Part shown: piece after piece, positions 62,201 through 64,000 of the stretch
Numbering within the stretch: position 1 is the stretch's first letter
How the letters are laid out: every line of letters begins with the position of its first letter
Assembly (NCBI RefSeq): GCF_965196975.1
Contig: NZ_OZ239981.1
Span: 5,456,001 to 5,520,000, forward strand
Direction: 5' to 3'
Source of the DNA: Endozoicomonas sp965196975
GTDB lineage: Bacteria; Pseudomonadota; Gammaproteobacteria; Pseudomonadales; Endozoicomonadaceae
DNA: 64,000 nucleotides
Program-made: the position numbers and the translations under genes
Notes under the pieces: model-generated
Told to the model about the DNA's origin: nothing
What the model saw: the letters and a program-made list of their open reading frames with translations, nothing else
Database searches by the model: none

Positions 62201-64000
62201 GCGCCTGGAATTCCGGGCAACCAGTAACGAGGGCGCAGGTGGGCTTCTCGACAATATACAGCTAACTCGGATGGGGTATGAGGTTGAGAGTGATCCGGTT
62301 GAAACCTCCGTCATGGTTTCTGCTGATACGTCATGGTCTGTTGAAGGAACCCATATTATTGCCGATGGCCGCGAAGATCAGGTGCTGAGATTCACAGAAA
62401 CGGACTTACTTTCCAATGTTGATGACAGTAATGGACAGAGTGAGATCAGTAACGTTCATTATGACGGAAGTGATGGTTCGTTATCCGAAGTGGCTTATAT
62501 CGAATTTGACTCCGGAACCGATGGTCAAATTGAGTTGGATCAGCGACTGTCAGAGTATGATGCCTTCACCATTGAATTTGAATACACATCAACGGGGTCG
62601 CATTCAGGAAATATAGAGAATATTCTGAGTGCACAAGTCCCCTCCAGCGACAATATGCTGAATGTTTATATTCAGAATCATGATGGTTCCCTGCACCTTG
62701 ACCTCGGGGGGGCAGGAATAAACTTTGATGGATTGAATATTCAGGATGGAGGTACACATACCGTTACCATGACCTGGGATAGTGAGAATGGCGCTATTCA
62801 GGTATTTGATAATGGGGCTTTGATCGATAGCAGTACGTTCAAGCAGGGCTTGACCATTCCATCCGGTGGTTGGGTGATGATTGGTCAGGAACAGGACAGC
62901 TATGGTGGCAGTCTCGATAGTACTCAGTCAGTGACCAATGCTCGCATTGGTCATGTTGCCATGTCTTACGATGCAGTTTCCCGAGAACAGATTGAGTCTG
63001 GCGCGAGTGTTGTTGAAGCCAGCAATGAGCTTGCCTTTGATCTTCGTGCACAGAATGGAGGTGTGGTTGATACCACCAATAGTTTTTCTGTCAGCACAAC
63101 TGGGGGAGTAGATGTTGTTCATGAGTATTTTGAGTTTACTCCAGCAGATAACTTTTTCGGAAATGTCACGCTAAGCTACGACCTTTCTGATGGAAGCAGT
63201 ACCGTTTCCGACAGTGGTATTTTGAGTTTTGCGCCTGAAAATGATGGGCCAGAGTTGCAGGTTCATGAGTCCGGGGATGGTGCTTTTACTGTTCTGGAAG
63301 GTAGTTCAAATGGAACCGTTATTGGGCAAGCTACCGCCAGTGATGTTGATAACCCGGATTCTCTGGTATTTTCTCTAAGTAATGATGCGGGTGGTCGCTT
63401 TACTATTGATCCATCCTCCGGTGTGATTAGCGTAGCAGATGGAACATTACTGGATTTTGAAACGTCTGGTTCTCATGATCTCACGATACAGGTCAGTGAT
63501 GGTCATTTGACAAGCAGCCAGCAAATCACCATAGACGTTTCTGATGCGAATGAGGCTCCAACAGTTGATGAGCCAGTAGACCTTGGTACTATCACGGAAG
63601 TGGATAGCATCACCATTACAAAAGCCATGCTGTTGACAAATACGTCAGATGAAAATAGTGATGCGCTAAATATTATTGATTTGTCGTCCAGTAATGGTGT
63701 TGTTGTTGATAATGGAAATGACACATGGACATTTACGCCTGCTGCTGATTTTTCAGGTGTAGCAAACTTTGGCTTTCATGTATCTGATGGTCAGGCAACA
63801 ATCGAAGCACAGGCAGCGCTGCGTGTTAATCAAGTTATCTCAGAAGATAATTTTAATTCAGGATCTGATGGTTGGAATCAGTCCACCAGTTCAAGTGATA
63901 ACTTCAATACCGGGAATCTGTTAGGGCGGTTTGGTGGTACTGGCGGCAATGAAGCTGTTTTTAAAAACTTTGATCTGCCAGATGGTGTGTCGGAAGTAAC
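59214..64000 (+). CDS. Giant RTX surface protein, 3' end outside window
   Basis: An uninterrupted frame opens at an ATG (59214) and continues past the window end, giving at least 1595 residues. Residues about 1-800 hold four modules built like type I secretion C-terminal domains, each starting with a DFKS/DFTS segment near residues 20, 184, 430 and 704 (TLDFKS, DVLDVSQLLP, GVFVD, QVARF) and interleaved with GGxGxD calcium-binding repeats. After them come an Ig/VCBS-like domain, a carbohydrate-binding-like domain (about 870-1020), a laminin-G-like domain (about 1110-1260), a cadherin domain (about 1350-1440), another VCBS-like repeat and the start of a second carbohydrate-binding-like domain. 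No N-terminal signal peptide is present, as expected for type I secretion. GGGAG upstream supports the start. It is probably a calcium-dependent adhesin; no transporter genes are in the window. Confidence 0.9.
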   Translation, partial: MDTSSGNNRHTIDNPESIQTLDFKSDNNQQDVLDVSQLLPDSGVNASNLKQFVKITGSGVFVDSSGSGQFSVDSQVARFAPGGPALNAMVAVQVADTSIIHFDHTVNADVPLSDSPAIDSFDQGGGNEIRGTHQSDMLMGSSSADVMHGSWGDDVLEGGAGNDVYIGGAGSDRYVLTDTGSVETLDFKSTRFEKDVLDVSQLLPEGADANNLLSYLSITEEGVFLDVSGNGDFSEENQIARFTEDSVFSRNEILIDIGDNIRVVFNIFAQAGVQLQDDDAFQTAEVLASRTQKYNPRGQDYESDSGPGADASTAFIRSKSGELFNFRLDQHQVEEAHGSDGGEILDAAQVGLSSDAKDDNVADHKLWMYGRDGGDTLQGNADGVMLDGGRGNDRIVAGGGRNMLIGGEGRDEFVLNLETTTGDDLRSDLLYDFTSLEGHRDLIDLQTVLPENVVAENIHAFVKVTDAGVFVDVNGGGQFDASNQLARFGERSDIDNLVRFRLPDGQEIEFDREDALSEQVGTRSGEQLRGGEGGDVLIGLAGNDVLDGDALTNDESADHLYGGRGNDTLIVDGLDLTQGTVEGGDGFDTAKLQGDTGESLSLNLQATGIERAFGGFSDDVLDGSSYTGLDGFNKNSGAYEENSAQRIELFGKYGNDTLKGGIANDYLDGGYDDDVIAGGAGRDFMVGGSGNDTFVLSDDGEIDTLWDFKSTSEQHDVLDLSAFLSSSTSLDDLSSHVHIDNKFVYFDPEGNSQFNYSNAVAKFGGASVVHEPVKISLGDGRVFSKEAGWSSDVVSTQNDGAFIITSESLIANSSLSSASNVSVTNLSSDSGQLTDNGDGTWTLMPNADFNGQLNLDYQVIETTMEADQLLFSTDFANFSSATAGASVLEANTGWQTSNPSGNVELHYETVYGGSDGSNRVIEVEAAVGDNNLYRDISTEAGRSYELNFDFSPRQGVISSGVDVYWGGEKISELDGSSGQFNWQSQTLTLTGDGSEKRLEFRATSNEGAGGLLDNIQLTRMGYEVESDPVETSVMVSADTSWSVEGTHIIADGREDQVLRFTETDLLSNVDDSNGQSEISNVHYDGSDGSLSEVAYIEFDSGTDGQIELDQRLSEYDAFTIEFEYTSTGSHSGNIENILSAQVPSSDNMLNVYIQNHDGSLHLDLGGAGINFDGLNIQDGGTHTVTMTWDSENGAIQVFDNGALIDSSTFKQGLTIPSGGWVMIGQEQDSYGGSLDSTQSVTNARIGHVAMSYDAVSREQIESGASVVEASNELAFDLRAQNGGVVDTTNSFSVSTTGGVDVVHEYFEFTPADNFFGNVTLSYDLSDGSSTVSDSGILSFAPENDGPELQVHESGDGAFTVLEGSSNGTVIGQATASDVDNPDSLVFSLSNDAGGRFTIDPSSGVISVADGTLLDFETSGSHDLTIQVSDGHLTSSQQITIDVSDANEAPTVDEPVDLGTITEVDSITITKAMLLTNTSDENSDALNIIDLSSSNGVVVDNGNDTWTFTPAADFSGVANFGFHVSDGQATIEAQAALRVNQVISEDNFNSGSDGWNQSTSSSDNFNTGNLLGRFGGTGGNEAVFKNFDLPDGVSEV

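Overview
The window looks like a chromosome segment of a marine, host-associated gammaproteobacterium, most likely Endozoicomonas or a close relative. I infer this from core genes of gammaproteobacterial type (selD, sutA, glnK-amtB, ubiK-comM, ptsG, ribH, bioA), many insertion sequences of several families, large RTX proteins, and AT-rich orphan genes including one with a eukaryote-like SET domain. No species can be proven from the sequence alone.

Layout. 1-2.1 kb: a partial gene, a palindromic repeat element, selD and a sutA-like gene. 2.2-4.2 kb: yjbQ cut in two by a complete IS66-family element with an 8-bp target duplication. 4.4-9.8 kb: a secreted HExxH protein, a two-gene RND efflux operon and a DM13 protein. 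9.9-13.5 kb: amtB and glnK with an upstream NtrC/sigma-54 control region, an Fe(II)/2-oxoglutarate oxygenase, and ubiK. 13.5-19.4 kb: an AT-rich insertion between ubiK and comM, flanked by diverged direct repeats of the comM leader. It carries one gene for a 907-residue SET-domain protein that has been hit twice by the same 1391-bp ISKra4-type element. 19.4-24.8 kb: comM, a cytochrome P450, and a divergent SDR gene cut by a third copy of that element. 25-28.6 kb: an orphan gene, ptsG, a TetR regulator and a small coiled-coil protein.

28.9-42.1 kb is a catabolic locus made of two divergent operons. One holds an SDR, an isovaleryl-CoA-dehydrogenase-like enzyme and a three-subunit acyl-CoA carboxylase (carboxyltransferase, free biotin carrier, biotin carboxylase). 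The other holds acetoacetyl-CoA synthetase, a MaoC hydratase, a CitE-type lyase, an acyl-CoA ligase and a second acyl-CoA dehydrogenase. A palindrome TGAGT-N3-ACTCA lies in front of both operons and suggests one shared regulator. The enzyme set fits oxidation of a branched, leucine- or isoprenoid-like acyl-CoA to acetoacetate and acetyl-CoA, but crotonase and HMG-CoA lyase are missing and may be replaced by the MaoC and CitE proteins.

42-53 kb: orphan genes mixed with an OmpA-like lipoprotein, an MBL hydrolase, a histidine phosphatase, an IS982 element, a dicarboxylate symporter, a type-II-like lumazine synthase, bioA, a QueD-like protein and a DUF2061 protein behind a Fur-like box. Two inverted-repeat (MITE-like) elements lie at 40.7 and 46.4 kb. 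53-64 kb: a fourth ISKra4-type copy without target duplication joins a truncated orphan gene to the middle of an RTX gene, which is itself cut again by an IS701-type element. A second, giant RTX gene follows, stays open to the window end, and begins with four tandem modules that resemble type I secretion C-terminal domains.

Together the window shows ongoing IS-driven gene decay. Five genes are interrupted or truncated by elements that are still intact, and the four ISKra4-type copies encode identical transposases, so the decay is recent.
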